From Allosediminivita pacifica (lineage in GTDB: Bacteria; Pseudomonadota; Alphaproteobacteria; Rhodobacterales; Rhodobacteraceae), in contig NZ_QBKN01000014.1 of NCBI RefSeq assembly GCF_003054175.1, forward strand, positions 1-64,000: a stretch of 64,000 nt of DNA. The letters run 5' to 3'. Each line of letters opens with the position of its first letter. Positions within the stretch are counted from its first letter, which is position 1. Positions 19,800-29,996 of this stretch are shown in pieces. The translations under genes and the position numbers were made by a program. The notes beneath the pieces are model-generated. The model made no database searches and was not told the DNA's origin. It was given only the letters and a program-made list of their open reading frames with translations.

Positions 19800-20946
19800 C
19801 GACCCAGACCAGCACGCCCGCGAGTGTCCCCCAGAAGGCCCCGCTGATCCCCAGCAGGGTCATGCCGCTGGCGGCAAACAGGAAGGTCAGCGCCGGTGCC
19901 TCCAGCCGGTCAGCCACGCTGAACGCCCCCGACAGCGCCGAGACCAGCGCCGGCACCAGCGCCAGCCCCGCAACGGCGGTGATCAGCTCCGGCGGCGCCA
20001 CGCCCGCCAGCGCCACGATCGGCTCCGAGCAGAAGGCGATGGCGACATAGGTCACGCCCGAGGTGATCGCCGCCCAGTAGCGCTGCGCCGGATCGCGGCC
20101 CGCGTCCTCGCCCGCCATCATGGCCGCCGTGATCGCCGACATGTTCACCGGGATGCCGCCGAAGGGCGCGATCAGCAGGCTAGCCAGCCCCGTGCGCCGG
20201 ATCATCGGCTGCCGCTCGACCGCGTAGCCGTTCAGCTCCAGCACGGCAAAGCCGGGGATGTTCTGCCCCGCCATGGTCACCAGGTACAGCGGCAGGCCCA
20301 CGGAGATCGCCCCCTGCAGGCTGAAGACCGGCATGACGGCCTCGAGCGCGGGCAGGCCGAAGCCACCCGCCGCCATGCCCGCCGTGACGTCCACCGAAAG
20401 GAAGGTCACGACCAGAAAGGCAAGGATCGTCAACGGCATGGCCGCCATCCGGTGCCACGCCAGCCCCGCGCCCCAGGCCAGTACCAGCGGCAGGATCAGT
20501 GCCGGCGCCGTGCCAAGCGCCTGCGCGGGCGCAAGGCAAAGCCGCAGCAGAACCCCCGCCAGCAGCGCGTTGGCCAGCGGCTTGGGGATCGCCGCCACCA
20601 GCCGCCCCAGCGCGGGCACGAAACCCGTCAGCACGATCAGCGCCGCACAGACCGCCAGCGCGCCCACCGCCTCGGCAAAGCCGCCGGGCAGGACGTGGGC
20701 CGAGGCAAGGAAGGCCGCGCCCGGCGTCGACCACGCCACCGCCGCCGGGATGCGCGACAACGCGGGCAGCACGATGCTGCAAAGCCCCATGGCCAGCGTG
20801 GCAAAGAAGAGCCCCGTGGCCACCTGCGCCTCGCTCGCCCCCACGGCCGAGATCCCCGACAGCACGATGGCAAAGGACGCGGCATAGCCCACGAAGGCCG
20901 CCAGAACACCCATGTAGATTGCTGAAAAAGATACCTGCCGGACCAT
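19786..20946 (-). CDS. benE: BenE family transporter
   Basis: A 386-residue membrane protein with about 11-12 hydrophobic segments, matching the BenE (benzoate/H+ symporter-like) family. Recognisable parts are AVAWSTPGAAFLA (about 68-80), the TMAGQNIPGFAVLELNGY segment (about 222-239) and the conserved APFGGIPVNMSAITAAM (about 259-275). The true substrate is unknown because no aromatic catabolic genes are near. ATG at 20946 (MVRQVSFSAIYMG) matches the family N-terminus. Monocistronic and convergent with the DUF3445 gene. Confidence 0.88.
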   Translation of the reverse strand: MVRQVSFSAIYMGVLAAFVGYAASFAIVLSGISAVGASEAQVATGLFFATLAMGLCSIVLPALSRIPAAVAWSTPGAAFLASAHVLPGGFAEAVGALAVCAALIVLTGFVPALGRLVAAIPKPLANALLAGVLLRLCLAPAQALGTAPALILPLVLAWGAGLAWHRMAAMPLTILAFLVVTFLSVDVTAGMAAGGFGLPALEAVMPVFSLQGAISVGLPLYLVTMAGQNIPGFAVLELNGYAVERQPMIRRTGLASLLIAPFGGIPVNMSAITAAMMAGEDAGRDPAQRYWAAITSGVTYVAIAFCSEPIVALAGVAPPELITAVAGLALVPALVSALSGAFSVADRLEAPALTFLFAASGMTLLGISGAFWGTLAGVLVWVVKRR

Positions 20947-21082
20947 CGCGCCGATCCCCTCTCGCTGCCCCGTTCCCCCGGGTTGGCCCGGGTGTCGCGG
21001 TTTGACTACAGCAAGCCGCCGGGGCAGGCGAGGCGAATGCGCGCCACTGTGCACCCGCACGTGCAGGCCGCGTGAAAGAGGC

Positions 21083-21688
21083 TCACGTCCCTCGGCGTGA
21101 AATTCCCGGAAACCGGGCACGCGCCACGGCGGCGATCGCGGCAGCCAGGGCAGCAAGGCAAAGCGCCCACTTGCTGACCGTGCCCATCGTGCCTTCGATC
21201 TGCACCGCGTGGATCACGGTCCCCAGAACCACAACCAGAGCGAGCACGTTGTGGATCGCGGCCCATGTCGCGGGCCTGAGCCGCATCTTGCGCCGCAGCG
21301 CCACCAGGACCGCGCTCAGCACCACGGCCCACATGGAGGTCACGCCCCAGACCGAGAACGGCGTGGGCGAGCGCAAAAGCAGGGCGTCGATGGCATCCGG
21401 GGGGCTCGCGATCAGCAGCCCGCCGACATGCACGGCGACCAGGACGACCAGCACAAAGCCCGTGCGCCGGTGCCAGCGGCGCAACCGTGCAGGCGCCACG
21501 CCCGGTGGCCGCGTCTTCAGCAGCGGCTGGATCAGAAGCACCCCGAGCGCCAGCACCCCCGCAAGGCTTGCCGCGACATAGGAGGGCGGGCGATAGGCGT
21601 GAAGTGGGCTCAGGGCCGCGACGAGGACCGGAACCGCGACGAACAACGCCAGCGCGCCCCAGGCGAGGATCGTCCGGCTAAGGGTCAA
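21083..21688 (-). CDS. Ferric-reductase-like transmembrane haem protein
   Basis: A 201-residue protein with five or six membrane segments and two H-x13-H pairs, H73/H87 and H146/H160, the signature of ferric reductase-like membrane domains that hold two b haems across the bilayer. It has no FAD or NAD domain, resembling the stand-alone MsrQ type. Its ATG overlaps the stop of the upstream Tat-exported intradiol-like gene by four bases. The two products therefore probably work together, with the membrane protein passing electrons to the periplasmic partner. That role is inferred; quinol or a flavoprotein could be the donor. Confidence 0.82.
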   Translation of the reverse strand: MTLSRTILAWGALALFVAVPVLVAALSPLHAYRPPSYVAASLAGVLALGVLLIQPLLKTRPPGVAPARLRRWHRRTGFVLVVLVAVHVGGLLIASPPDAIDALLLRSPTPFSVWGVTSMWAVVLSAVLVALRRKMRLRPATWAAIHNVLALVVVLGTVIHAVQIEGTMGTVSKWALCLAALAAAIAAVARARFPGISRRGT

Positions 21689-22185
21689 GCCTCGGCAAGC
21701 ACGAAGTGCGCCTCGAGGCGCGTGTCGCGGGCCGACGACATCACCGGACGCAGGAACACTGTCTTGAAGCCGCCGCCGGCGAACTCGGCGTCATAGGCCA
21801 GGTGCCCGTGCGGCTGCCCGAAGGTGGGCACGATCTGTGGCATGTCCATCAGGAACGCCCCGGTGGCATCTGTCAGTGTGGCGCCGTGGCTCTCGGGGTC
21901 GCTCTCGTAGCCCTCGGTCGTGTGGGCCCAGATCTGGATGCGGGCGCCTTCGATGGGTGCGCCGTCCCCGGCGCGGCGCACGGTACCGGTCATCCGGAAG
22001 CCGCCGCTGCCGATCCGGTCAACGATCGGCGCACCGGGTCGATAGTTGTTGGCCCCGCCCCGCATCGTCGGAGTGGGGGCCAAACCTTGTGCCCGGGCCG
22101 GGCGGAATATGGCGGGCGCGAAAAGGCCCGCACTCGCGGCTGCGGCGCCTGCGATCATCATGCGGCGGGAGGCGATAAGTGTCAT
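21685..22185 (-). CDS. Tat-exported intradiol-dioxygenase-like protein with altered ligand set
   Basis: A 166-residue protein with a twin-arginine signal (SRRMMIAGAAAASAGLFA, residues 6-23), so it is exported folded, probably with a cofactor. Residues 60-165 follow the beta-sandwich of intradiol ring-cleavage dioxygenases: GAPIEGARIQIWAHTTEGY (76-93 region), LTDATGAF, then QPHGHLAYDAEF. By alignment from memory with catechol 1,2-dioxygenase, Y93 matches the first tyrosine ligand and H126/H128 the HxH pair. The second tyrosine (in VPSGYG) is replaced by F122 in VPTFG, and the intervening loop is deleted. It is coupled to a membrane haem protein. An unusual iron site or a non-catalytic role is possible. 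Confidence 0.72.
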   Translation of the reverse strand: MTLIASRRMMIAGAAAASAGLFAPAIFRPARAQGLAPTPTMRGGANNYRPGAPIVDRIGSGGFRMTGTVRRAGDGAPIEGARIQIWAHTTEGYESDPESHGATLTDATGAFLMDMPQIVPTFGQPHGHLAYDAEFAGGGFKTVFLRPVMSSARDTRLEAHFVLAEA

Positions 22186-22366
22186 GTCGGGTCTCCTTCG
22201 CTTCGAATTCCCAAATAGGATGATGACCTAGATTGCCCGATGCGCAAAGGAACGTAGCGCAAGAAATCGTGAGACGGCGCTGCCGATGCGCGGCGCCAGC
22301 ACGTGAGTGACGGTCTTTGGCAAACCTTCCCGGAAAGGGCTGAGAGCGTCCGGAGCGCGATGCAAA

Positions 22367-22388
22367 GGGTGCGGGCATGCCCGCACCC
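22367..22388 (-). terminator. Perfect palindrome behind the PreA-like gene
   Basis: A 22-bp perfect palindrome with arms GGGTGCGGGCA/TGCCCGCACCC lies 7 bases after the stop of the PreA-like gene on the minus strand and is followed there by TTTGC. It is the likely transcription end and shows that the gene truly stops where it does. Confidence 0.7.
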
Positions 22389-22395
22389 CCTGGCC

Positions 22396-23493
22396 TCAGG
22401 CCGACTGCGCGTAGCCGCCGTTGTAATCCTCGCTCTTCCGGCGGATCTGCGAATGCTCCACGATCCGCTCGCGCGCGACGCCCCGGAACTCCTCGATCGA
22501 GGAATAGCCCTTCCGCTCGAGATAGTCGGCAAGGTCGTCCGTCAGCTCCTTGATGAGCTTCACGCCCACGCCGCCGCTGCCCTTTTCCTCCATCGCCGCG
22601 GTGCAGATCTGAAGGTTGCCCGCCCCGTGCACGATGAAGTTGAAGGCCTCGCGAAAGCCCTTGATCCCGCCGATCCCCGAGATCGACTTGTCCGGGTAGG
22701 CGCGCGACAGCGACGACACCCGGTCCAGCGCCTGGTGCAGGATGGCAAGGCCGCCCTGGCCGCCGGACGTCACCAGCCCGTCCACCTCGACCTCGAACTT
22801 CATTGTCTCGGGGTCCATCAGCGGCAGCGACGGGAAGGTGTTGCAGAGCGAGATCGACGACGCCCCCGCCGCATAGGCCGCGCCCGCCCCGTCGATCAGC
22901 GACGAGGACGACGGCGTGAGCTTGACCCAGATCGGCACGTCCACCGCGGCCTTCACCGCCTTCAGCACCGACTGGATGATCTCTTCGTCGTTGGCGATAT
23001 GCGCCCCCATGTCCTTGCGGTCCATGTGCGGGCACGACAGGTTCAGTTCCAGCGCGTCGCAGCCGACGCCGACGCAGGCTTTCGCCAGCGTCTGCCAGTT
23101 CTGCATCTCCTCCTCGCTGCCCGCGCCCGCCATGATCGAGGCGATCACCATCCGGTCGGGGTAGGTCTCCTTGATCTCTTTCAGGTCCGGCAGCCACTGC
23201 TCCAGCGGTTGGTCCGAGATAAGCTCCCAGTTCCACGAGGAATGCGACACCGTGTCGGGCCGCTTCTCGCGCGAGACGTAGGGCTTCGTCTCGCTGGTGC
23301 GCTGGTAGATCGTCTTGGGCCCCGCGACGTTCTCCACCGGGTGCAGGCCGATGGTCTTGGTGACCACGCCGCCCCAGCCCGCCTCGAAGGCCTTGAGGAT
23401 CTTACGCTTGCTCTCCGTCGGCGGCGCGGAGGCCAGGATGAAGGGGTTAACAAAGTCGAGTCCGGTGAACTGTGTCGTCAAGTCTATCGTCAT
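22396..23493 (-). CDS. PreA/dihydroorotate-dehydrogenase-like flavoprotein without [4Fe-4S] domain
   Basis: A 365-residue FMN-binding TIM barrel related to PreA, the dihydropyrimidine dehydrogenase catalytic subunit. Marks are FVNPFILASAPPTES (14-28), WGGVVTKTIG (40-49), the active-site loop ELNLSCPHMDRKDMG with C154, IWVKLTP and GIGGIKGFREAFNFI. PreA proteins normally run past 400 residues with a C-terminal 4Fe-4S ferredoxin domain. This chain stops at GGYAQSA, where that domain would begin, and no CxxCxxC motif follows in any downstream frame. The loop and the SGGQGGL segment also differ from standard PreA. No preT partner is adjacent. AGGAGGG precedes the ATG. Confidence 0.82.
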   Translation of the reverse strand: MTIDLTTQFTGLDFVNPFILASAPPTESKRKILKAFEAGWGGVVTKTIGLHPVENVAGPKTIYQRTSETKPYVSREKRPDTVSHSSWNWELISDQPLEQWLPDLKEIKETYPDRMVIASIMAGAGSEEEMQNWQTLAKACVGVGCDALELNLSCPHMDRKDMGAHIANDEEIIQSVLKAVKAAVDVPIWVKLTPSSSSLIDGAGAAYAAGASSISLCNTFPSLPLMDPETMKFEVEVDGLVTSGGQGGLAILHQALDRVSSLSRAYPDKSISGIGGIKGFREAFNFIVHGAGNLQICTAAMEEKGSGGVGVKLIKELTDDLADYLERKGYSSIEEFRGVARERIVEHSQIRRKSEDYNGGYAQSA

Positions 23494-23535
23494 GGCGCAT
23501 CCCTCCTGCTGCTGTGGAAACCAGCACCGACTTTT

Positions 23536-23551
23536 TTGACCATTTAGTCAA
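23536..23551. promoter_or_regulatory. RutR-like operator upstream of the PreA-like gene
   Basis: TTGACCATTTAGTCAA differs at one base from the palindrome TTGACCA-NN-TGGTCAA recognised by RutR, the TetR-family regulator of pyrimidine utilisation. It sits 43 bases upstream of the PreA-like start, a position suited to control of its promoter. No rutR gene is in the window. Confidence 0.55.
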
Positions 23552-23807
23552 TAATTCTCTGAGCCCGCAGTCAGCCGAGGTGCAAAAGGCACAAAAGGCG
23601 CCGCGTTTTGATGTAAAGATGGGCAAGCGGGCGCGTTGCTCGCGCAGGCTGATCCTCCCAGGACGAGGGACCGGTGTCGCCAAGAGGGCAGGTGGCAAGG
23701 GTCTGAAAGCTTTTCCCGCCGAAGGGAAGACTGCCGTTCAAGCCACAAGCGGCGAACAGCCGCGTGGTGCCGATGTGATCACCGGCCTAGATCAATTCCC
23801 CGTTTCG
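23552..23807. other. Intergenic region, nothing further recognised
   Basis: Together with the preceding promoter region this makes a 314-base gap between the PreA-like gene and the end of the secreted orphan. It lies downstream of the latter. No hairpin with T-run, RNA gene or repeat was recognised; the overlapping plus-strand frame has shadow-type composition. Confidence 0.5.
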
Positions 23808-24656
23808 TCAGTCGTCCAGACGCCAGCTATCGATGAGTTTCAGGGCCTGGTTTGCTGGCTTCGCCCAGCCGTCAGAAGCGGTGGCAAGGTGGGCGGGAAA
23901 GGTCAGGTAGAGCACCGTGTTCGTCTCCGTGTTCCAGACCGGGCCGTCACAGATCGGCTGGATCACAGGGCCTCCGGTATCCTCGTTGGCGACATTGCAG
24001 CGCAGCATTGCGCGGAGCGCTCCCGCTTGCTCAAGGAGGCGATAGTCGGCATGGGCCGGATCGCCCTCGAATGGGACATTCCCGTAGGGAGCGAGCCGTC
24101 CCTCACCCATAGGGGCAGGCTGTAGGCCACGCGCCTCCGCGACCTCGAACCGACGGATGGAATCCGGTGACGGGACAAGGGGGCCTGCCCACAGGATCTC
24201 CGCTTGCACGACTGGCCCGCCGGTGACGAAGTCAGGATCGAAGAAGAGATTCCGATCCACGGGGCGAAGGTCGTCGACGTGGAATGCGAAAGCCATCGTC
24301 GCCTCGGTCCCGGTCACAAGCGTAGGGTCGTAGGCCCCATCGGCCACGTAGCCAGTTCGCCCCGGCGCCGCGGCCAAGGCGCGCTCCATGGCCGGGCGCG
24401 AGGTAATCAAAGGCACGTCCACCTCTGGGATCCACGGCGTACGATATTCGAGCGGGTAGCTGAACCAGTGCCCCTGCTGCCAGTGTAGGCCCTGTTGAGA
24501 AGAGCCGGCGAGGGCGGGGCCGAATCCGGGGATCAAGGTGGCCATCAGGAGGACCGCAAAGTTCGAGATGCTGCACCGGCCCATCATGCGCCAGAGGCCG
24601 CGCCGAGCTTCACCTCCATGTGAGTGCTCTTCGGTCATTCGGGATCCAACGCGCAT
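23808..24656 (-). CDS. Secreted protein of unknown function
   Basis: Up to 282 residues. A hydrophobic stretch (NFAVLLMATLIPGFGPALAG, about residues 32-51) makes an internal signal peptide if translation starts at the first ATG, or a normal N-terminal one if it starts at the Met pair at 24587/24584 (MMGRCSISNF). MTEEHSHG at 24638 is a third choice; none has a strong ribosome-binding site. The mature part is soluble and beta-rich, with repeated VDLRPVDRN-like acidic turns, a C-x12-C pair (C232 and C245, possible disulfide) and a conserved-looking NTVLYLTFPAHLA near the end. I do not recognise the family. Confidence 0.7.
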   Translation of the reverse strand: MRVGSRMTEEHSHGGEARRGLWRMMGRCSISNFAVLLMATLIPGFGPALAGSSQQGLHWQQGHWFSYPLEYRTPWIPEVDVPLITSRPAMERALAAAPGRTGYVADGAYDPTLVTGTEATMAFAFHVDDLRPVDRNLFFDPDFVTGGPVVQAEILWAGPLVPSPDSIRRFEVAEARGLQPAPMGEGRLAPYGNVPFEGDPAHADYRLLEQAGALRAMLRCNVANEDTGGPVIQPICDGPVWNTETNTVLYLTFPAHLATASDGWAKPANQALKLIDSWRLDD

Positions 24657-24869
24657 CGATCCACTTCAATCGTGGTATCGGGAGAAAGGTGACCCAGATC
24701 GGTGGTTGGCACAAGAAGGACCAATGTATCGCAGCCGGATACTGGCGGCGCTCTCACCAGAGCTTCCCCGCGGACGATGGTGCGAAATTGGCCCGAGATC
24801 TAGATTGGCATTCGACAGTCAGCACCTGCTGCGCGCCCAGAGCAGCTTCGCGCCAATAGCCCGCGCGCC

Positions 24870-24953
24870 GCGGGACACTCTTAACAGTTGGTTAACGCCA
24901 GCTTACTAACCCATTGATTCATATAGAGTGCGAGGATGTCCCGGCCCGGGACA
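24870..24953 (-). repeat. Dispersed palindromic element, copy A
   Basis: Read on the minus strand, it opens with the 17-bp palindrome TGTCCCGGGCCGGGACA (24937-24953), then a 16-base variable segment, AATCAATGGGTTA, an 11-base spacer, TTAACC, a few bases, TGTTA and a terminal TGTCCC. Copies B (37899) and C (47916) share every one of these blocks in the same order. It lies between the start of the secreted orphan and the terminator of glnA. Confidence 0.85.
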
Positions 24954-24989
24954 TCCGATTGTCCCGCGGGTCAGGGGCCAATCCCACGA

Positions 24990-25015
24990 AAAAAGGGACG
25001 CCCGAAGGCGCCCCT
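24990..25015 (-). terminator. Terminator of glnA
   Basis: On the minus strand GGGGCGCC-TTCG-GGCGTCCC forms a stable hairpin followed by TTTTTT (24990-24995), 26 bases after the glnA stop. Confidence 0.93.
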
Positions 25016-25040
25016 CTCTTCACTGTCCCGATGGGAAAGA

Positions 25041-26447
<1,407 letters not shown>

Positions 26448-26501
26448 TCTCTACTTCCCTTTCTGCATATTGTTAGGGCGTAACTTTGCGGCGGCCTTGG
26501 C

Positions 26502-26945
<444 letters not shown>

Positions 26946-27009
26946 TTAGGCGAGTTCAAAAATTGGGCAGTGCGGGCAAAATGTGTGCAGAACTGAATCG
27001 AGGGGCTTC

Positions 27010-28509
27010 ATGACCGAACTTCTGACCGCCGAGCAGATGCGATCGACAGAGGGTAGCGCGATCCGGACCGGCGAGGTTTCGGGGGCGATGCTGATGATGC
27101 GGGCCGGCCAGGGCGTGGTCGGCGCCGTGGCCGAGGCCTGGCCCGAGCTCGAGAACGGCGTGCGCCGGGCCGTTGTCCTGTGCGGCCCCGGAAACAACGG
27201 CGGCGACGGGTTCGTGGTGGCGCGGCTCATGCATGCGCGCGGATGGGCCGTGGATCTCTATCTCTACGGCGATGCCGACAAGCTCCCGCCCGATGCTCGC
27301 GCGAACCACGATCTCTGGGCCGCCTTGGGCGAGGTATTTCCCCTGACCGGCAAGACGGAGCCGGGCGAGGCGGACCTGCTGGTCGATGCGCTCTTCGGGA
27401 CCGGGCTGACGCGGCCGGTAGACCTGCCGCTCGACAGCTACGAGGCGCCCCGCGTGGTCGCCGTCGACATGCCCTCGGGCCTCTGCAGCGACAGCGGGCG
27501 TGTGATCGGCGATCTGGCCATGGCCGCCGATCTCACCGTGACGTTCCACAGCCTCAAACCCGGGCACGTGTTGGCCGAGGGGCCGGCGCACTGCGGGGTG
27601 ATCGACATCGTCGATATCGGCCTCGAGGACACTGAGGCGCCCTCCGACGGCCATGTCACGCTGGTCGATCTTCCCGAGGGCGCGCTCGGCAAGGCCGGGG
27701 GGCACAAGTATGTCAGTGGGCACGCGCTTGTCCTGACCGGCGGATCCGGGCGGACCGGCGCGGCCCGGATGGCCGCGCGGGCTGCGCTGCGAAGCGGGGC
27801 AGGGCTGGTCACGCTCGGCGTGCCCGGATCCGCACAGCAGGAGATCGCCTGCCAGGTTACGGCCGAGATGCTGTGGCGCGTGGACGGGGCCGCCGACCTC
27901 GAGTCGGTGCTCGAGGATGACAGGCTCAACGCGCTCTGCATCGGCCCGGGCCTGGGCGCCGAACGGGCGGCAGAGCTGGTGCCGGTTGCGGCCAAGGCGG
28001 GCCGGGCGCTGGTGCTTGATGCCGACGGCATCACGGGGTTCTCGGAGACGCCCGAGGAGCTTTTCAAGCTGCTGCACGACAACTGCGTGCTGACCCCACA
28101 CGACGGAGAATTTGCGCGTGTGTTCCCGGACCTCGGCGAGCGCCTGAATGGCCCGCTGAAGGAAGGCCCGGGATTTTCGCGCATCGATGCGGCGCGGATC
28201 GCGGCGGCGCGGGCCGGGGCGGTTGTGCTGCTGAAAGGCCCCGACACGGTGATCGCGGCGCCCGACGGCCGCGTGGCGGTGCATGCCGCGACAGGCGAAA
28301 GGGCCGCGCCCTGGCTCGCGACAGCGGGCGCCGGGGATGTCCTCGCGGGTCTCATCTGCGGGCTCATGGCGCGCGGCATGGAGGGCTTCGAGGCGGCGCA
28401 GGCGGCGGCCTGGCTGCACGTCGAGGCGGCGCTCATGTTCGGGCCGGGCCTGATCGCCACGGACCTGCCCGAGATGCTGCCGGAGGTCTTCTTCGAGCTG
28501 GGCCTGTGA
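27010..28509 (+). CDS. nnr: Bifunctional NAD(P)H-hydrate repair enzyme
   Basis: A 499-residue fusion. Residues 1-210 are the YjeF_N epimerase, interconverting R- and S-NAD(P)HX (GPGNNGGDGFVVARLM at 58-73, DALFGTGL, VAVDMPSGL). Residues 220-499 are the ribokinase-like ADP-dependent dehydratase that restores NAD(P)H (GHKYVSGHALVLTGG, LLKGPDTVI, and the active-site TAGAGDVLAGLI near 435). ATG at 27010 has an AGGGG site. It is transcribed divergently from glnBA and ends 88 bases before tRNA-Leu. Confidence 0.95.
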   Translation: MTELLTAEQMRSTEGSAIRTGEVSGAMLMMRAGQGVVGAVAEAWPELENGVRRAVVLCGPGNNGGDGFVVARLMHARGWAVDLYLYGDADKLPPDARANHDLWAALGEVFPLTGKTEPGEADLLVDALFGTGLTRPVDLPLDSYEAPRVVAVDMPSGLCSDSGRVIGDLAMAADLTVTFHSLKPGHVLAEGPAHCGVIDIVDIGLEDTEAPSDGHVTLVDLPEGALGKAGGHKYVSGHALVLTGGSGRTGAARMAARAALRSGAGLVTLGVPGSAQQEIACQVTAEMLWRVDGAADLESVLEDDRLNALCIGPGLGAERAAELVPVAAKAGRALVLDADGITGFSETPEELFKLLHDNCVLTPHDGEFARVFPDLGERLNGPLKEGPGFSRIDAARIAAARAGAVVLLKGPDTVIAAPDGRVAVHAATGERAAPWLATAGAGDVLAGLICGLMARGMEGFEAAQAAAWLHVEAALMFGPGLIATDLPEMLPEVFFELGL

Positions 28510-28597
28510 CGCGCGGAGAGGGGATTTTTCCCCTACCGCTGGCCCCGAGGCTTTGCTAGAGAGCCGTTCGAGCCGGGTGCCTCGCACCCGGCCGTGT

Positions 28598-28681
28598 GCG
28601 GGTGTGGCGGAATTGGTAGACGCACCAGATTTAGGTTCTGGCGCCTCAGGCGTGGGGGTTCAAGTCCCTCCACCCGCACCA
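28598..28681 (+). tRNA. tRNA-Leu (anticodon UAG)
   Basis: Acceptor GCGGGTG/CACCCGC, D-arm GGCGGAATTGGTAGACGC, anticodon stem CCAGA/TCTGG with loop TTTAGGT giving UAG, a long variable arm, T-arm GGTTCAAGTCC and an encoded CCA at 28679-28681. The long variable arm fits the class II tRNA-Leu. The DNA behind its 3' end carries recombinase fragments, so it appears to have been an integration target. Confidence 0.97.
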
Positions 28682-28873
28682 TGTTGATTTCAAGGAAAAC
28701 TCCTAAAGCAGCGATCTCGTACCCCGACCGATCGGTCGAGTTTCGCACTTCGTTAGCACTTTCCCATCTCGTTTTCGCTATGTTCCAGATGGTCTTTGCC
28801 CTCTTGGAGGAGGTCGCTTTCCGGTTCGCCTAGGCGGTAGATTTCTGAACTATCGAGAGTGTCTAATGGTCAT

Positions 28874-28976
28874 TCACGGCTTGGAGTCGCGCATATCAAC
28901 GCCCGCGTCGGCCAGCTGGGTCGCCGCGGTGTATCGCAACCCATCAGGCACTAGACGATCCTTCCCGGAGAGGACG
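28874..28976 (-). pseudogene. Tyrosine recombinase (integrase) C-terminal fragment
   Basis: The minus strand encodes DGLRYTAATQLADAGVDMRD followed within a few codons by a stop. This matches the conserved HxLR-T-AT-L-AGVD segment of phage-type integrases that contains the second catalytic Arg. The His is replaced by Asp-Gly and the rest of the catalytic domain (including the Tyr) is missing, so this is a remnant. It lies about 190 bases past the tRNA-Leu 3' end, as expected for an element that once inserted there. Confidence 0.6.
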
Positions 28977-29610
28977 CTGTGAATCCTCATAGGCCCAGGT
29001 TCTGCAACAACGCCTCGCGAGGCTGAAGAAGGTCTTCGCCACGGCCGACAACGTCGACGGACGCTTTGTCTGGACAACTGGGGTGGTGGTGCGACCCTGG
29101 GTGAAGCGGGCTTACGAAGCGGGAACAGTGCGCGGACCGATTAGCAGGTTCAGCGCTAGCTGACTGAGCGCGACCTGACGGCCTCGAGATGGCCCGGAGC
29201 TACAATGACACGGCCAACAACCAGAACAACCTGAAGATTAAAACGGGACTGAAAGGCTCAAGGGCACCCTGCGCCTCTTAACCAACGTCATGTGGTTCAC
29301 CGGCATGTGTCAGGCCGAGGTCTGGAACTGGTTCCTGATGGTCGCGCTGGTCGACATCACATGCAGCCCCTGGCTGATTTGGATGACCGAGCGCAACCCG
29401 GTCATGGCGGTGAACGAAAACGTGCTGATGCCGGTAGATCAGGCGCGGCCATCACGGGGGATTCCGTCGGCGTGGCGGTCTGGAACGCCTTGAACAAGAG
29501 CGGTGCCCCAAGCGATCTGGCTATCCGCAACTCCAAGACCAAGAACCCGAACTCCAACCGCAATGCCGACTGGCGGATGCAGATACTCAAGGACATCCCA
29601 ACGTGCCAGC

Positions 29611-29769
29611 TTCGATGAGCGCTTTGAGGGCATGAAACTGAAACTCTACGCCTTCCGGCATTCCTTCGTGAGGCCGGCAAAGCCTGCCATGGAGCTCCAC
29701 GCGGCCGCCGCGCTGACCGGTTATACCGCCAAGAGCACCCTGCACGTCTACGGCGCGCGCAACCAGTGA
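29611..29769 (+). pseudogene. Second tyrosine recombinase C-terminal fragment
   Basis: The plus-strand frame FDERFEGMKLKLYAFRHSF through LTGYTAKSTLHVYGARNQ resembles the end of an integrase: YAFRHSF carries the Arg-His pair, and ALTGYTAKSTLHVYG corresponds to the usual GH-T...YG motif with the nucleophile Tyr region. The preceding sequence in this frame is not integrase-like, and no start is present. Orientation is opposite to the first fragment, so the two come from different or rearranged elements. Confidence 0.6.
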
Positions 29770-29996
29770 CGGGAGGCGGGAAGCCGCAGGTCACGCATGA
29801 GGCGCGACTTGCTGCCTTCCCCCGGATCCGATCTACACCCAGATGATCCGTCGGACATGGGTGGGAGAGATGGTGCTGGCCCCGACGCCCAGCCGGAATG
29901 AGAAAACTGTCCAAATAAATTCGCGACCTATCCTTCCGCGGCGGCATGGCCAACATGCACCGTGATCTGAAGGGCGGGGGGTGCTCGCCCAAACCC

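Larger units (their letters stand above)
28682..29996. other. Decayed accessory segment behind tRNA-Leu
   Basis: About 1.3 kb without an intact gene. It holds a minus-strand and a plus-strand tyrosine-recombinase fragment (described separately) and, between them (29190-29610), plus-strand frames that change phase several times. Those frames give pieces such as RSYNDTANNQNNLKIKTG and VAVWNALNKSGAPSDLAIRN, which look like former protein but match nothing I recognise. Base composition is less G+C-rich than the flanks. The last 230 bases before the dehydratase gene show nothing recognisable. Confidence 0.65.

Noticed and set aside
23472-24125. Plus-strand frame spanning the PreA-like promoter and the end of the secreted orphan
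   Set aside because: It crosses the operator and is antisense to a better gene; composition is of shadow type.
28533-28748. Short frame with VEGLEPPRLRRQNLNLVR antisense to tRNA-Leu
   Set aside because: Same type of tRNA-derived artefact.
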